Positions 23,828-32,667 of a DNA stretch of 42,415 nucleotides are shown here, piece after piece. Below the pieces are notes generated by a model. It was not told where the DNA came from and ran no database searches. It worked only from the letters and a program-made list of their open reading frames with translations. Source of the DNA: Candidatus Kuenenia stuttgartensis (GTDB taxonomy: Bacteria > Gemmatimonadota > Gemmatimonadetes > Gemmatimonadales > Gemmatimonadaceae); assembly GCA_943330235.2 (NCBI GenBank), contig CALQGY020000020.1, forward strand, positions 1 through 42,415. The letters run 5' to 3'. A program made the translations under genes and the position numbers. Each line of letters opens with the position of its first letter. The stretch's first letter is position 1.

Positions 23828-24892
23828 CTAGTTTCTCAGCCACACCACGAGGCCGACGTTGCCGCACTCTCTGGGTGCCGCGGGTTGACTGAATGTTGGC
23901 GTCGTGAATTTGGTTCGGTGGCCGTTGATACTCGTGCCCCCACGAACTGAACCGATTTTCGTCGGTAGATACAGCTCTACGAATTCGATGTCGGCCGCCG
24001 CCAGCGACGAAACCGGTACGGTGTCATTGGACGGCATGAGAGCCACCATGCACTCCGGCGTGAGCCGGCCGGTGCTCCAGCGCAGCACCAGCGCCTGCAA
24101 ATCGATGATCCCTTGCTTCGTGAAGTCCTCGCGCGAATAGAATCGCGAAGACGCCGGGCTGACGCGCATCATGCGTTGGCCGAGGTCGAACAGTTGCTGG
24201 GATTCGAGATGACTCGGCTCGCCGTCTTGCGGCGTGAGCCACGCCGCGATGCGGCGCCCTTCGTTGTCGGGGATGGTGACGCCCATCGTCTGGCGGGCGA
24301 AACCGTCGCGCTCCAGGCGTATCATGTAGTGTCCCGGTTTGAGCGGCATCCAGAACGCGCCCGTCGAGTCGGTTGTCGCGAGGTGTGAACCGCCGACGGC
24401 GGTCACAACGACGTTGGCGAGGGCGTGGTAGGCGGTGTCGCCGATGACGCCACTCAACCCGCCGCGTTCGGCCGTAGTCACCATCGATGGCAGCGATGTC
24501 GAGAAGCGAATCATCGCGATGGCGGCGGAGCCACCATCGGCGGCCACCACGACGTTCTGCGTGGCGGCAATCAGACCCACGCCGCGGGCGCTCACCGCAT
24601 ACGTGCCCGGCGGTAGGCTGTCGAAACGAAAGAGTCCCTCTTCATTTGTGCTGGCGCGCCGCGTCGTGCGCCTCAGCTGCACGGTGACGTTGGCCAGCGG
24701 CATGCCGGTCGTATCAGTGACGACGCCGACTAGCGTCCGTGGTCCTCCGCGAGGCGGCGGCGTGACCTGTGCGCCGAGCGAGGACACGGCCATCAAGGCC
24801 AACGCGCATGCGGTAAGCAGCGGGAGACGCTGCCAACCCCGCCACGGTTGCCGAGGCGGGGTAGTCACCGGTGCATTACGGGGTGCCGACAT
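23828..24892 (-). CDS. Exported protein with carboxypeptidase-like regulatory domains
   Basis: A 354-residue protein with a signal peptide (hydrophobic stretch ending near SSLGAQ). At least one carboxypeptidase-regulatory-like domain follows (GVVTDTTGMPLANVTVQLRRT ... STNEEGLFRFDSLPPGTYAVSARG), with a second similar region around GVIGDTAYHALANVVVTAVGG. The C-terminal ~120 residues resemble plug-like segments of TonB-linked proteins only loosely. These beta-sandwich domains usually mediate surface binding. ATG 24892 has a good ribosome site (GGAGAG). The gene is last in the long minus-strand run, 22 bp after the transporter gene. Confidence 0.8.
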   Translation of the reverse strand: MSAPRNAPVTTPPRQPWRGWQRLPLLTACALALMAVSSLGAQVTPPPRGGPRTLVGVVTDTTGMPLANVTVQLRRTTRRASTNEEGLFRFDSLPPGTYAVSARGVGLIAATQNVVVAADGGSAAIAMIRFSTSLPSMVTTAERGGLSGVIGDTAYHALANVVVTAVGGSHLATTDSTGAFWMPLKPGHYMIRLERDGFARQTMGVTIPDNEGRRIAAWLTPQDGEPSHLESQQLFDLGQRMMRVSPASSRFYSREDFTKQGIIDLQALVLRWSTGRLTPECMVALMPSNDTVPVSSLAAADIEFVELYLPTKIGSVRGGTSINGHRTKFTTPTFSQPAAPRECGNVGLVVWLRN

Positions 24893-24914
24893 CCGCTCTC
24901 CGGATAGGGAGTTC

Positions 24915-26243
24915 CTACGCCATCGCCACCCGAGGCGCCGCCAGCTCCGGCGTTTCCGCGGCCTGCATTTTCGCATGCCGCCGTCCCAGCCACAGCGCGA
25001 CGAACAGCCAGATCGCGCTCATGGGCGCCGCCAGCCACGAGATGGCCAACACGCCCAGCCCTGCGCTGGCGAGATACGCCGACGTCCAGGCGCCGATCTG
25101 ATCGCCGGTGCGATAGACGAAGGTGTCGATGAAGTTCTTGGCCTTGTATTTGTCTTCGGCCGAGACGACGGTGAAGAGCACTTCGCGGCCGGGGCTGGAG
25201 AAACCGTAGTTGCCGGCGCGACGAATCACGTTGAACGCCACGAACACCGCCAACACCGGCCACACGCCCATCGCAGTGAAGCCGATGATGCTCATGACAG
25301 GCAGGATGGCCAGCGTGATACCGACGCCCAGCCACTTGATGATGCGTCCCGTCAGAAACACCTGCGCGAAGAACGTCAGGATCTGGACGGTGAGATCGAT
25401 TTTCGCCAGGAACGCCGTCTGTGAGTTGCGGTCATGGAACTCCGCTTTCACGATGACGGCCTGCTGGAAGTACAGCAGTGTCGTGCCGATGGTGAAGAGC
25501 AGCATGAACAGGCAAATCATCATGAGGTACGGCGACGACATGACGTGCGTGATGCCGCTCAGGCTGCCGCCGCCCACGGGGCGCTTGGCGTCTTCGCGCG
25601 CGCGCGTGTCCGAGCGGAAGCTGGACGGAAATTTGCGCACGCACTGCACGGTAATCTCGAGCATGATGGCCGAGATCAACACCAGCGGCGCGGTGCCCAG
25701 CTTTTTCGCGAGGAGTGCGGTGATGGCGGAACCGGCGATGGCGCCGATGGTGCCACCGACGCTGATGAAGCCGTAGAGCCGCTTGCTCTGTTCCACCGTG
25801 AAGCTGTCGGAGATGAATCCCCAGAACACGGACACGACGAACAGGTTGAAGACGCTGGTCCAGATGAAGAACACCGGCGCCAGCCATTTATCGCTGTGCG
25901 GCCACCACGTGAGCGCGGCACCGAAGAACAACAGGCACGCCCCGAACGCGCGATAGACAATGGGGATGAAGCGGCGCACAGGAATCCGTGCGACCAGCGA
26001 CGCCGAGATGGGCTGCAGGGCGAGCGTAGAGAGCAGCGTGCCGGTGAACAGATACGGCAACGTGCCGACGCCAGCCTGCACGCCAAGGGCGTCGCGGATA
26101 CTGCGCAGGATGAAGTACGACGCGAGCAGGAAGAAGAAAAACGTGAAGGCGAGCAGCGTTGCGCGCCATTCACCGTCTTCCACCGTGACCAGCTTAGACA
26201 CCCACCGTCGAATCACCGAGCCCCGCTTTGTTGCGCGTGCCAT
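24915..26243 (-). CDS. Tlc/NTT-like nucleotide transporter family (MFS-type) membrane protein
   Basis: A 442-residue protein with about 12 hydrophobic helices. The N-terminal LAFTFFFFLLASYFILRSIRDALGVQAG and the segment GGTIGAIAGSAITALLAKKLG resemble the ATP/ADP-translocase (Tlc/NTT) branch of the major facilitator superfamily. That family is famous in intracellular parasites as energy-stealing carriers, but related proteins occur in free-living bacteria with unknown substrates. It overlaps the end of the preceding epimerase-like gene by 31 bp, with GCAGG upstream of its ATG. Substrate should not be assumed to be ATP. Confidence 0.75.
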   Translation of the reverse strand: MARATKRGSVIRRWVSKLVTVEDGEWRATLLAFTFFFFLLASYFILRSIRDALGVQAGVGTLPYLFTGTLLSTLALQPISASLVARIPVRRFIPIVYRAFGACLLFFGAALTWWPHSDKWLAPVFFIWTSVFNLFVVSVFWGFISDSFTVEQSKRLYGFISVGGTIGAIAGSAITALLAKKLGTAPLVLISAIMLEITVQCVRKFPSSFRSDTRAREDAKRPVGGGSLSGITHVMSSPYLMMICLFMLLFTIGTTLLYFQQAVIVKAEFHDRNSQTAFLAKIDLTVQILTFFAQVFLTGRIIKWLGVGITLAILPVMSIIGFTAMGVWPVLAVFVAFNVIRRAGNYGFSSPGREVLFTVVSAEDKYKAKNFIDTFVYRTGDQIGAWTSAYLASAGLGVLAISWLAAPMSAIWLFVALWLGRRHAKMQAAETPELAAPRVAMA

Positions 26244-27280
26244 GCCGCGAGCACCTGCTGCTCACGCTCCGGCGAGATGCCGGCCCGCAGTTTTTCCTGC
26301 TCGGCCGCGGGTTTGGCATGATACCAGGCCAACGCGGACCGCACTGTATCTTCTAGGGAACGAAATGTGAGCCCCGCCGCTTTGGCCCGGTCGATCACGC
26401 TGGTGCAGAACGCCACCGTGCTCGCACCGGGATAGCTCCAGACCGGCATGTCGCCCCACGACCGCACTTTTTGCTGCGTGAGGAATTCCTGCGACGCCCA
26501 GGTGAAGTGCGCGTCGTTGCTGAAGCACGCCTTGATGCCGAACAGCAACTCACCGATGCCACATACGGTGCGCGGTCCGACGGCGTTGAAGGTGCCACCG
26601 GTGCTGTTCTCGCCCAGTCGCACCATCCACTCGGTGAGATCGCGCACGTCAATCCACTGCGCCGGATCGTCGGGCGTGCCAGGGGCGAGAATCTCGCCGC
26701 CCTTCTCGATACGCACCGGCCAGTAGGTAAAGCGATCGGTGAGGTCACCGGGGCCGACAATCAATCCCGGGCGCACGATGGTGGCGGTGGTGGTCGCCGT
26801 CGAATACGCCTCACGCACCAGCATTTCGCAGCGCACTTTGCGCGGCCCGTAGGTGCTGCGGTCGGCGTCGGACGCATCCAGCGGCGACGGCGTCTGCGTA
26901 GGCGACTCCTCGGTGGGGAACGACGCCGTGAAGTCTTTGTACGCGGCGGTGCTGGAGACAAACACGTACTGGCCAACGTTCCCCTTCAGCACCGCGGCAG
27001 CGTTGGCGATCCAGAGGGGCGCACCCGTGGGCAAATCGTACACGACGTCCCACGTGCGGCCTTTCAGCGCCGTGTGTCCCTCGGGGAGATTGCGGTCACC
27101 GATGAGTTTCTCCACGCCCGGAAAAAGCCCGGGCGCGGTCTTGCCGCGATTGAAGAGCGTGACGGTGTGACCGCGCGCGAGCGCCGCCTCCACGAGGTGC
27201 GGACCGATGTAGCCGGTGCCGCCCAGCACCAGAATTTTCTTGGGCGCCGACGCGGCCCCGTGCGCAGAGAGATCGTTCAC
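26213..27280 (-). CDS. NAD-dependent epimerase/dehydratase-like protein, paralog 3
   Basis: A 355-residue extended SDR. Cofactor loop LGGTGYIG, then VTLFNRGKTAPGLFP, the catalytic-type YGPRK (YxxxK) and VRPGLIVGPGDLTDRFTYWP. It is the third of three tandem homologues (26213-29482) that share the GGTGfIGP, NRGqT and RPGLIVGPGDL blocks. It starts with GTG at 27280, overlapping the stop of its upstream paralogue by 4 bp. The overall style resembles CSP41/epimerase-like SDRs. Substrate unknown; cytoplasmic, as no signal is seen. Confidence 0.88.
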   Translation of the reverse strand: MNDLSAHGAASAPKKILVLGGTGYIGPHLVEAALARGHTVTLFNRGKTAPGLFPGVEKLIGDRNLPEGHTALKGRTWDVVYDLPTGAPLWIANAAAVLKGNVGQYVFVSSTAAYKDFTASFPTEESPTQTPSPLDASDADRSTYGPRKVRCEMLVREAYSTATTTATIVRPGLIVGPGDLTDRFTYWPVRIEKGGEILAPGTPDDPAQWIDVRDLTEWMVRLGENSTGGTFNAVGPRTVCGIGELLFGIKACFSNDAHFTWASQEFLTQQKVRSWGDMPVWSYPGASTVAFCTSVIDRAKAAGLTFRSLEDTVRSALAWYHAKPAAEQEKLRAGISPEREQQVLAAWHAQQSGAR

Positions 27281-28317
27281 GAGCCCTGCTTCGCGTGCCA
27301 CGCCGCCAGCACGTCGCGCTCACGTTCCGGTGCCAGACCGGCCTTGAGCGCGGTCTGCCGCTCGGGCGTCTGCGCGTGATAGTACGTCAACGTATCGCGC
27401 GCTGTCTCGGCCAGCGGACGGAACGTGAGCCCGGCCTTCTTGGCCTTGCTGCAATCCATACGCGCCCACCCCTCGCTGTCGCCGCGCGGCGGCATCCACA
27501 CCGGCAGGTCGGCGTAGGGACGCAGCTTATTGGCGAGCACGAAGTCCGCATCCACCCACGTAAAGCGCGCGGTGCTGGTGGTGACAGCTTTGCAGCCGTA
27601 CAGCATCTCGGCGATGGTGAGCATATAACCCGGACCGACGACGTTGTACGTGCCGTTGGCCTGCTGCTCGCAGAGGCGAATGATGAACTCGGTCAGGTCG
27701 CGTTGATCGATGAAGGCCACCGCGTCGTCCGGCGTGCCGGGGGCGAGAATTTCGCCGCCCTGCTCGACACGAATGGGCCAGTACGAAAAGCGATCGGTGA
27801 GATCGCCGGGGCCGACGATGAGTCCCGGGCGCACAATGAGCGCCTTCTCGCCCCAGATCTCCTTCGCATCGTTTTCGCAGCGCACCTTGAGCGGCCCGTA
27901 GGCCGCCTTCGGCGGCTCGGCATCCGCAGCGGCCGGCTCGTTGAGGCGCGCCGTGTCCTCCTCGGTCATGCCGATCTTGCCGCGATTCTTGTACGTGGAG
28001 AGCGTGCTCACGAACACGTAGCGCTGCGCGCTGTCTTTCAGCGCCGCCCCCGCTTCCCGCACCCAACGCGGAATCTGCGTGGGATTGTCGATGACCACGT
28101 CCCACGTGCGCCCCTTGAGCGCGGCGTACCCGTCGGGCGCGTTGCGATCACCGATGAGCTTCTCGACGGTCGGGAAGAGGCCGGGATTGGTCTGGCCGCG
28201 ATTGAACAACGTCACGGTGTGGCCGCGCGACATGGCGTACTCCACCTGATGCGGTCCGATGAATCCGGTACCGCCCAGAATCAGAATGCGCAGCTTCTTC
28301 GGCTGTGATGGGGTCAT
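27277..28317 (-). CDS. NAD-dependent epimerase/dehydratase-like protein, paralog 2
   Basis: A 346-residue extended SDR, middle member of the tandem trio. Motifs: LGGTGFIGPHQVEYAMSRGH, LFNRGQTNPGLFP, WDVVIDNPTQIPRWV, YGPLK (YxxxK) and RPGLIVGPGDLTDRF. No signal peptide. The ATG at 28317 begins 1 nt after the TAA of the Tat-bearing paralogue, and its stop overlaps the next paralogue, so all three are translated from one message. Conservation of cofactor and catalytic residues in all three copies argues that each is functional. Confidence 0.88.
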   Translation of the reverse strand: MTPSQPKKLRILILGGTGFIGPHQVEYAMSRGHTVTLFNRGQTNPGLFPTVEKLIGDRNAPDGYAALKGRTWDVVIDNPTQIPRWVREAGAALKDSAQRYVFVSTLSTYKNRGKIGMTEEDTARLNEPAAADAEPPKAAYGPLKVRCENDAKEIWGEKALIVRPGLIVGPGDLTDRFSYWPIRVEQGGEILAPGTPDDAVAFIDQRDLTEFIIRLCEQQANGTYNVVGPGYMLTIAEMLYGCKAVTTSTARFTWVDADFVLANKLRPYADLPVWMPPRGDSEGWARMDCSKAKKAGLTFRPLAETARDTLTYYHAQTPERQTALKAGLAPERERDVLAAWHAKQGS

Positions 28318-28318
28318 G

Positions 28319-29482
28319 TTACTTGCCCGACTTTGCATGCCACGCCGCCAACACCGCCTTCTCCCGATCGGGCGCCAGACCGGCACGCGCCTTCTCCTGT
28401 TCGGCGGCCGGACGCGTGCGATACCAATCGAGTGTGGTCTTGGCCGTGTCGGCGAGCGGACGGAACGTCAGCCCCGCCGCATACGCCTTCTGACAGTTGA
28501 CCGCCATGAAGCCCGCCGTGCGCCCAAAGCCGGGCTGCCACACGGGCATGTCGCTCCACGCGCGCACCTTCTGCTCGTCGAGGAAATCCGCCGGCGCCCA
28601 CGTGAAGTGCGCGTCGCTCGTGGTGACGGCTTTGATGCCGTACAGCATCTCAGCCATGGTGGTGGGCGTCTTCGGGCCCGTGGCGTTGAAGGTGCCGATG
28701 GTGTGGTTCTCACCGGTGCGCACAATCCACTCGCCCAGATCGTGCACGTCCACATACTGCACGGGATCGTTGGGCGTGCCCGGCGCGAGAATCTCGCCGC
28801 CCTTATCGATACGCACGGGCCAGTACGAGAAGCGGTCGCTCAGATCGCCGGGGCCCACAATGAGACCCGGGCGCACGATGGTGAGTTTGTCTTCGCCGAA
28901 CTGCGTCTTCGCTTCCATCTCGCAGCGCACTTTGTTCGGACCGTAATCCTTGCCTTCGGCGCTCGCCCACACGCTCTGATCAGCCGGCGGATTGAGCGAG
29001 CCGTTCTCGTCCATCCCGGGCTTGGAGTAGTCGTTGAAGACGGAGATCGTGGAGACGAAGATGTACTGCCCCACGCGCCCCTTGAGCGCTTCACCAGCGC
29101 CGCGCACCCACAGCGGATTGCGCGTGGGATTGTCGATCACGACATCCCACTTCCCCTTCGCCAGCCCCTTATGACCATCGGCCACGTTGCGGTCGCCGAT
29201 GATGCGTGGTACGTCGGGAAACAGCGTGGCGTTGGTCTGCCCGCGATTGAACAACGTGAGCTTATGCTTGCGATCGAGGGCGTACTGCACCTGCTGCGGT
29301 CCGATGAATCCCGTGCCGCCGAGAATGAGAATGCGCAGCGGCTTGGGCTCCGCGGGGCCGGTCTCAGGGCGATACGCGCTCGGACGCACACCATCCGCGC
29401 CGAACGCCGGCATCGCGCCGAGGCTCATGGCGCCGGTGAGCACAGCCGAGGTCTTGATGAAGGTGCGGCGATCGAGGGTCAT
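28319..29482 (-). CDS. NAD-dependent epimerase/dehydratase-like protein with Tat signal, paralog 1
   Basis: A 387-residue member of the trio. It begins with a twin-arginine signal (DRRTFIKTSAVLTGAMSLGA, Arg5-Arg6), so it is predicted to be exported folded with its cofactor bound. The SDR core has LGGTGFIGPQQVQYALDRKH, NRGQTNATLFP, YGPNK (YxxxK) and RPGLIVGPGDLSDRF. Free NAD(P) is not available in the periplasm, so a tightly bound cofactor or a binding-only role is implied. It is the first of the three tandem genes and follows the M19 dipeptidase gene by 50 bp. Confidence 0.9.
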   Translation of the reverse strand: MTLDRRTFIKTSAVLTGAMSLGAMPAFGADGVRPSAYRPETGPAEPKPLRILILGGTGFIGPQQVQYALDRKHKLTLFNRGQTNATLFPDVPRIIGDRNVADGHKGLAKGKWDVVIDNPTRNPLWVRGAGEALKGRVGQYIFVSTISVFNDYSKPGMDENGSLNPPADQSVWASAEGKDYGPNKVRCEMEAKTQFGEDKLTIVRPGLIVGPGDLSDRFSYWPVRIDKGGEILAPGTPNDPVQYVDVHDLGEWIVRTGENHTIGTFNATGPKTPTTMAEMLYGIKAVTTSDAHFTWAPADFLDEQKVRAWSDMPVWQPGFGRTAGFMAVNCQKAYAAGLTFRPLADTAKTTLDWYRTRPAAEQEKARAGLAPDREKAVLAAWHAKSGK

Positions 29483-29532
29483 GGGGTGCGTCGAGGGTGG
29501 GGGGGACCGCAGTGTTAAATGTCGTTCTGCTG

Positions 29533-30849
29533 TTACTGCCGCGTACGATCCAACTGCTGAATAGTCTTCGTGCTGGCCGGACGCGTCTTCCGCAGTTGCG
29601 CCGACACGACCTCGGCCCGCGTGAGCGCCCGCAGCACATTCTCGCCGGCCACGCCACGAATTTCCTTGTCCGTCCAGCCACGCTTCACGAGCTCCGCCAG
29701 GAGGTCCGGATACTTCGACACATCCTCAAGACCTACGACGGTTTCCGTGATGCCATCGTAGTCACCGCCCATGCCAATGTGCTCGGCGCCGGCAACCTTC
29801 TTGATGTGATCCATGTGGTCGGCGACGTTCGCGATGGTGGAGCGCGGCGTGGGGTGTGCTTCGCGCCACGCGGCCACGGCCTTGAACTGCGCATCGTTGT
29901 CGCCCGGATGCGCCTTCGTGATCGAATCGCGGATGGCGGTCACGCGCTTTTCAAAGTCGGCCACGTCCTGCGACGTGAAGCCGGGCACGAACGTCATCAT
30001 GACCACGCCGCCGTTTTTCGGCAGGCGCGCAAGAATGGAGTCGGGCACATTGCGGGCGACATCGGTGACACCGCGCGCGGCCGAGTGCGAGAAGATCACG
30101 GGCGCCTCGGTGACATCGAGCGCGTTGCTCATGACGGCCGGCGAGACGTGCGACAAGTCCACCAGCATGCCGAGCCGGTTCATCTCGCGCACCACTTCCT
30201 TGCCGAAGGGCGTGAGCCCCTTGTGCGTGGGCACATCGAGCGCGGCGTCGGCCCAGTCCAGCGTGACGTTGTGCGTGAGCGTCATGTAGCGCGCGCCCAA
30301 CTCGTAGTAGGCACGCAGCGCACCGAGTGAGTTCTCGATGGCGTGTCCGCCTTCCATGCCCAGCAGCGAGCCGATCTTGCCGGCTTTATGCGCGGCGCGC
30401 ACGTCGGCGGCGGTGAGCGACCACTTGAGATCTTTCGGATAGCGCGCGATGACGCGGCGTGCGATGTCGATCTGCTCGAGCTGCACGCGCGCGTAGCCGG
30501 AGTCGCGGATTTCGCCCGGGATATACACCGACCAGAACTGGCCACCCACGTGGCCCTGACGGAGTCGCTTGATATCCGTCATGCCCTTGGTGGTCTTGTT
30601 CAGATCATAGACCTCCACATCAAGCGGCGCGTTGGCGAACTCGCGCATGGCCCACGGGAGATCGTTGTGCGAATCCACCAGCGGCGTGGTGGCCAGCAGC
30701 TGCTTCACATGCGCGACGCGCGTGGCGAAGTCGGCGTTGCGGAGCGGCTGTCCGCCGGCGGCCTTGGCACCTTGTGCGGACAGCGCTCCGGGCAGCACGA
30801 GCGCAAGCGTGGCCACCAGTGTGCGTGTACGACGCGACAGCATGTGCAT
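29533..30849 (-). CDS. Membrane dipeptidase-type zinc peptidase (M19)
   Basis: A 438-residue exported renal-dipeptidase homologue. A signal peptide ends near LSAQG. Zinc ligands and active-site blocks are visible: HxD in VDSHNDLPW (His61, Asp63), EGGHAIENSLGALR, LTHN, LVDLSHVS, IFSHSAA and MGGDYDGI. M19 enzymes cleave dipeptides, some with D-residues. Two ATGs lie close together; the one at 30849 is chosen because it overlaps the TGA of the upstream esterase gene (TGATG). Likely periplasmic. Confidence 0.93.
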   Translation of the reverse strand: MHMLSRRTRTLVATLALVLPGALSAQGAKAAGGQPLRNADFATRVAHVKQLLATTPLVDSHNDLPWAMREFANAPLDVEVYDLNKTTKGMTDIKRLRQGHVGGQFWSVYIPGEIRDSGYARVQLEQIDIARRVIARYPKDLKWSLTAADVRAAHKAGKIGSLLGMEGGHAIENSLGALRAYYELGARYMTLTHNVTLDWADAALDVPTHKGLTPFGKEVVREMNRLGMLVDLSHVSPAVMSNALDVTEAPVIFSHSAARGVTDVARNVPDSILARLPKNGGVVMMTFVPGFTSQDVADFEKRVTAIRDSITKAHPGDNDAQFKAVAAWREAHPTPRSTIANVADHMDHIKKVAGAEHIGMGGDYDGITETVVGLEDVSKYPDLLAELVKRGWTDKEIRGVAGENVLRALTRAEVVSAQLRKTRPASTKTIQQLDRTRQ

Positions 30850-31607
30850 CAGACCCCCAACCGTTCGAGATAGTACGGCAACATCTTGCGCCACCAGGGC
30901 CAATCGTGATTCACATCGTGCCCCCACAGATCAAAGCTGTGCGGGATGTGCTTGCCGTCCAACAGATCGTGCAACTGCCGTGTGGCGTCGGGCTCCTCGA
31001 AGGCGCCCTGCCCCGCCACCAGCGCCATGCGGCTGTGATGGCGCAGCGTGTCCAACGCGCCGCCTTCGAGATTGGCCAGATACCACAGCGGATTGTTGAA
31101 GTAGCAGTTGTCGTCGCTGTAGCCGCGGAAATAGCGCGTCGAGAGATCGTAGAAGCCGCTCATACCAATCACGCCACCGAACAGGTCGGGACGACGGAAA
31201 AACGCGTTGGCCGCATGGAACGCGCCGAAGCTCGCCCCGGCGGTGATCGCACGCGCGCCACCGTCGCCCGCGACGTGACGGATAAACGGCACGATTTCTT
31301 CTTCGACGTAGCGCGAGTACAGCGCCTGCCGACGCGCCTGCTCGGGCACACCGACGTCGCGATCCATCCACGCCATGGTGTTGATGCTATCGATGCTGAA
31401 CAGCCGCAGGCGACCCGCGGCGATGAGCGGCTCGACAGCCTTCACCAGTCCGAAACGTTCGTTCTCGAGGAAATCGGCGGCCGCCGTGGGGAACAGCAGC
31501 ACCGGCTGCCCCGCATGACCGTAGCTGACGATGGGCATGTCCAGCCCCAGCGCCGGACTGTACCAGCGGTCGATCCGCCTGGGCATCCGAGGGTCGATGT
31601 ATTGCAT
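30849..31607 (-). CDS. Esterase-family alpha/beta hydrolase
   Basis: A 252-residue alpha/beta hydrolase of the putative esterase (Fes/antigen-85-like) family. The nucleophile elbow is GASFG (124-128, Ser126) and the likely catalytic His lies in GHDVNHDW near the C-terminus; an acidic residue lies between. No signal peptide, so probably cytoplasmic. These enzymes hydrolyse acyl esters such as siderophore or S-formylglutathione-type substrates; this one's substrate is unknown. It is the first gene of the minus-strand run to 23828 and is divergent from the OlsB-like gene over a 190-bp spacer in which I see no other element. Confidence 0.87.
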   Translation of the reverse strand: MQYIDPRMPRRIDRWYSPALGLDMPIVSYGHAGQPVLLFPTAAADFLENERFGLVKAVEPLIAAGRLRLFSIDSINTMAWMDRDVGVPEQARRQALYSRYVEEEIVPFIRHVAGDGGARAITAGASFGAFHAANAFFRRPDLFGGVIGMSGFYDLSTRYFRGYSDDNCYFNNPLWYLANLEGGALDTLRHHSRMALVAGQGAFEEPDATRQLHDLLDGKHIPHSFDLWGHDVNHDWPWWRKMLPYYLERLGV

Positions 31608-31797
31608 CGCTCTAAGGTGGCTCTCGCTCGCACCCTCGGCCAGTGGAGACGCGCAGGTCTCGGTGCCGAAGTGCCTGTTACAGAACGTTGCCGAGGCGTG
31701 ACCCTTCCGTCATCGGTCCGCCATCGTGTCGCGACGGAGGCCGGACACTCTGCATCGTCCGGGGGGTTGGCTCCCGGCACTTTGCCAGGAGGCCCGT

Positions 31798-32667
31798 ATG
31801 CCCGCCCGCTCGTTGCTCGAGTCGGACCCGCTGTTCGTGCCCGCCGGCTCGTCGCGTGAGCTGTACCGCGACCAGCCCGTCTTTCCGCATCACACCGACG
31901 CCATCCCGCCGGGCGTGATCGATGCGGGGGCGTACCAGCTGCGCTTCGCCTGGACCCGTGCCGACCTGCACGCCGCGCAAACGCTGCGCTTTCGCGTCTT
32001 CAACGATGAACTGGGCGAAGGGCTGGCCTCCTCGCAGGCCTCCGGGCGCGACGAGGACGCGCGCGATCCGTGGTTTCATCATTTGCTGATCTGCCACCGC
32101 GAGTCGGGTGAGGTGGTGGGCACGTACCGGTTGCAGACCGCCGTGATGGCCGCCTCCCGCTTCGGCTTTTACAGCGCGTCGCTGTTTGAGCTCGGGGCCG
32201 TCCCGGGCAAGATTCTGGGCGAAGCGGTGGAAGTGGGACGCGCCTGTGTCGCGCCGGCGCATCGGAGCGGCCGCGTGTTGCGCCTGCTGTGGCGCGGGCT
32301 CGCGCGGTATATGCAGTGGAACCAGAAACGTTATCTGTTTGGCTGCTGCTCGCTGGCCGGGGTGGATCCGGAGACCGCACAGGATGCCTGGCGGATTTTG
32401 CACGCGCGAGAGGCGCTGCATGACCATGTGCTGGTGCGGCCGCGCCCCGAAGCCAGCGCCTTGGCCGATGAAGGTCGCATGCGCCCGCAGATCGCGGCCG
32501 ACGCCTGCAAGGAAGCATTGACGCCCCTCTTCGACGGCTATCTCGCGCTGGGGGCAAAGGTGTGCGGCGCGCCGGCGGTGGATCGCGAGTTCGGCACGAC
32601 CGACTTTCTGGTGTTGCTGGACGTGCAGGAGTTGGACGACCGCACCTACCGCTCGCTGTTCGGCTGA
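31798..32667 (+). CDS. olsB: OlsB-like ornithine N-acyltransferase
   Basis: A 289-residue GNAT-related acyltransferase of the OlsB/hemolysin-like family, which links 3-hydroxyacyl-ACP to ornithine as the first step of ornithine lipid synthesis. Features: LRFAWTRADLHAAQTLRFRVFNDELGEG, then DPWFHHLLICH, VVGTYRLQT and EVGRACVAPAHRSGRVLRLLWRG. A perfect AGGAGG (31787-31792) sets the ATG at 31798. Its stop overlaps the next gene's start (TGATG), and that gene looks like OlsA, which strengthens the assignment. The product would be a phosphorus-free membrane lipid. Confidence 0.85.
   Translation: MPARSLLESDPLFVPAGSSRELYRDQPVFPHHTDAIPPGVIDAGAYQLRFAWTRADLHAAQTLRFRVFNDELGEGLASSQASGRDEDARDPWFHHLLICHRESGEVVGTYRLQTAVMAASRFGFYSASLFELGAVPGKILGEAVEVGRACVAPAHRSGRVLRLLWRGLARYMQWNQKRYLFGCCSLAGVDPETAQDAWRILHAREALHDHVLVRPRPEASALADEGRMRPQIAADACKEALTPLFDGYLALGAKVCGAPAVDREFGTTDFLVLLDVQELDDRTYRSLFG

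Noticed and set aside
27295-29518. Plus-strand frames of 337 and 419 codons across the epimerase trio
   Set aside because: Antisense shadows of three clearly conserved SDR genes; they resemble each other only because the sense genes are paralogs.
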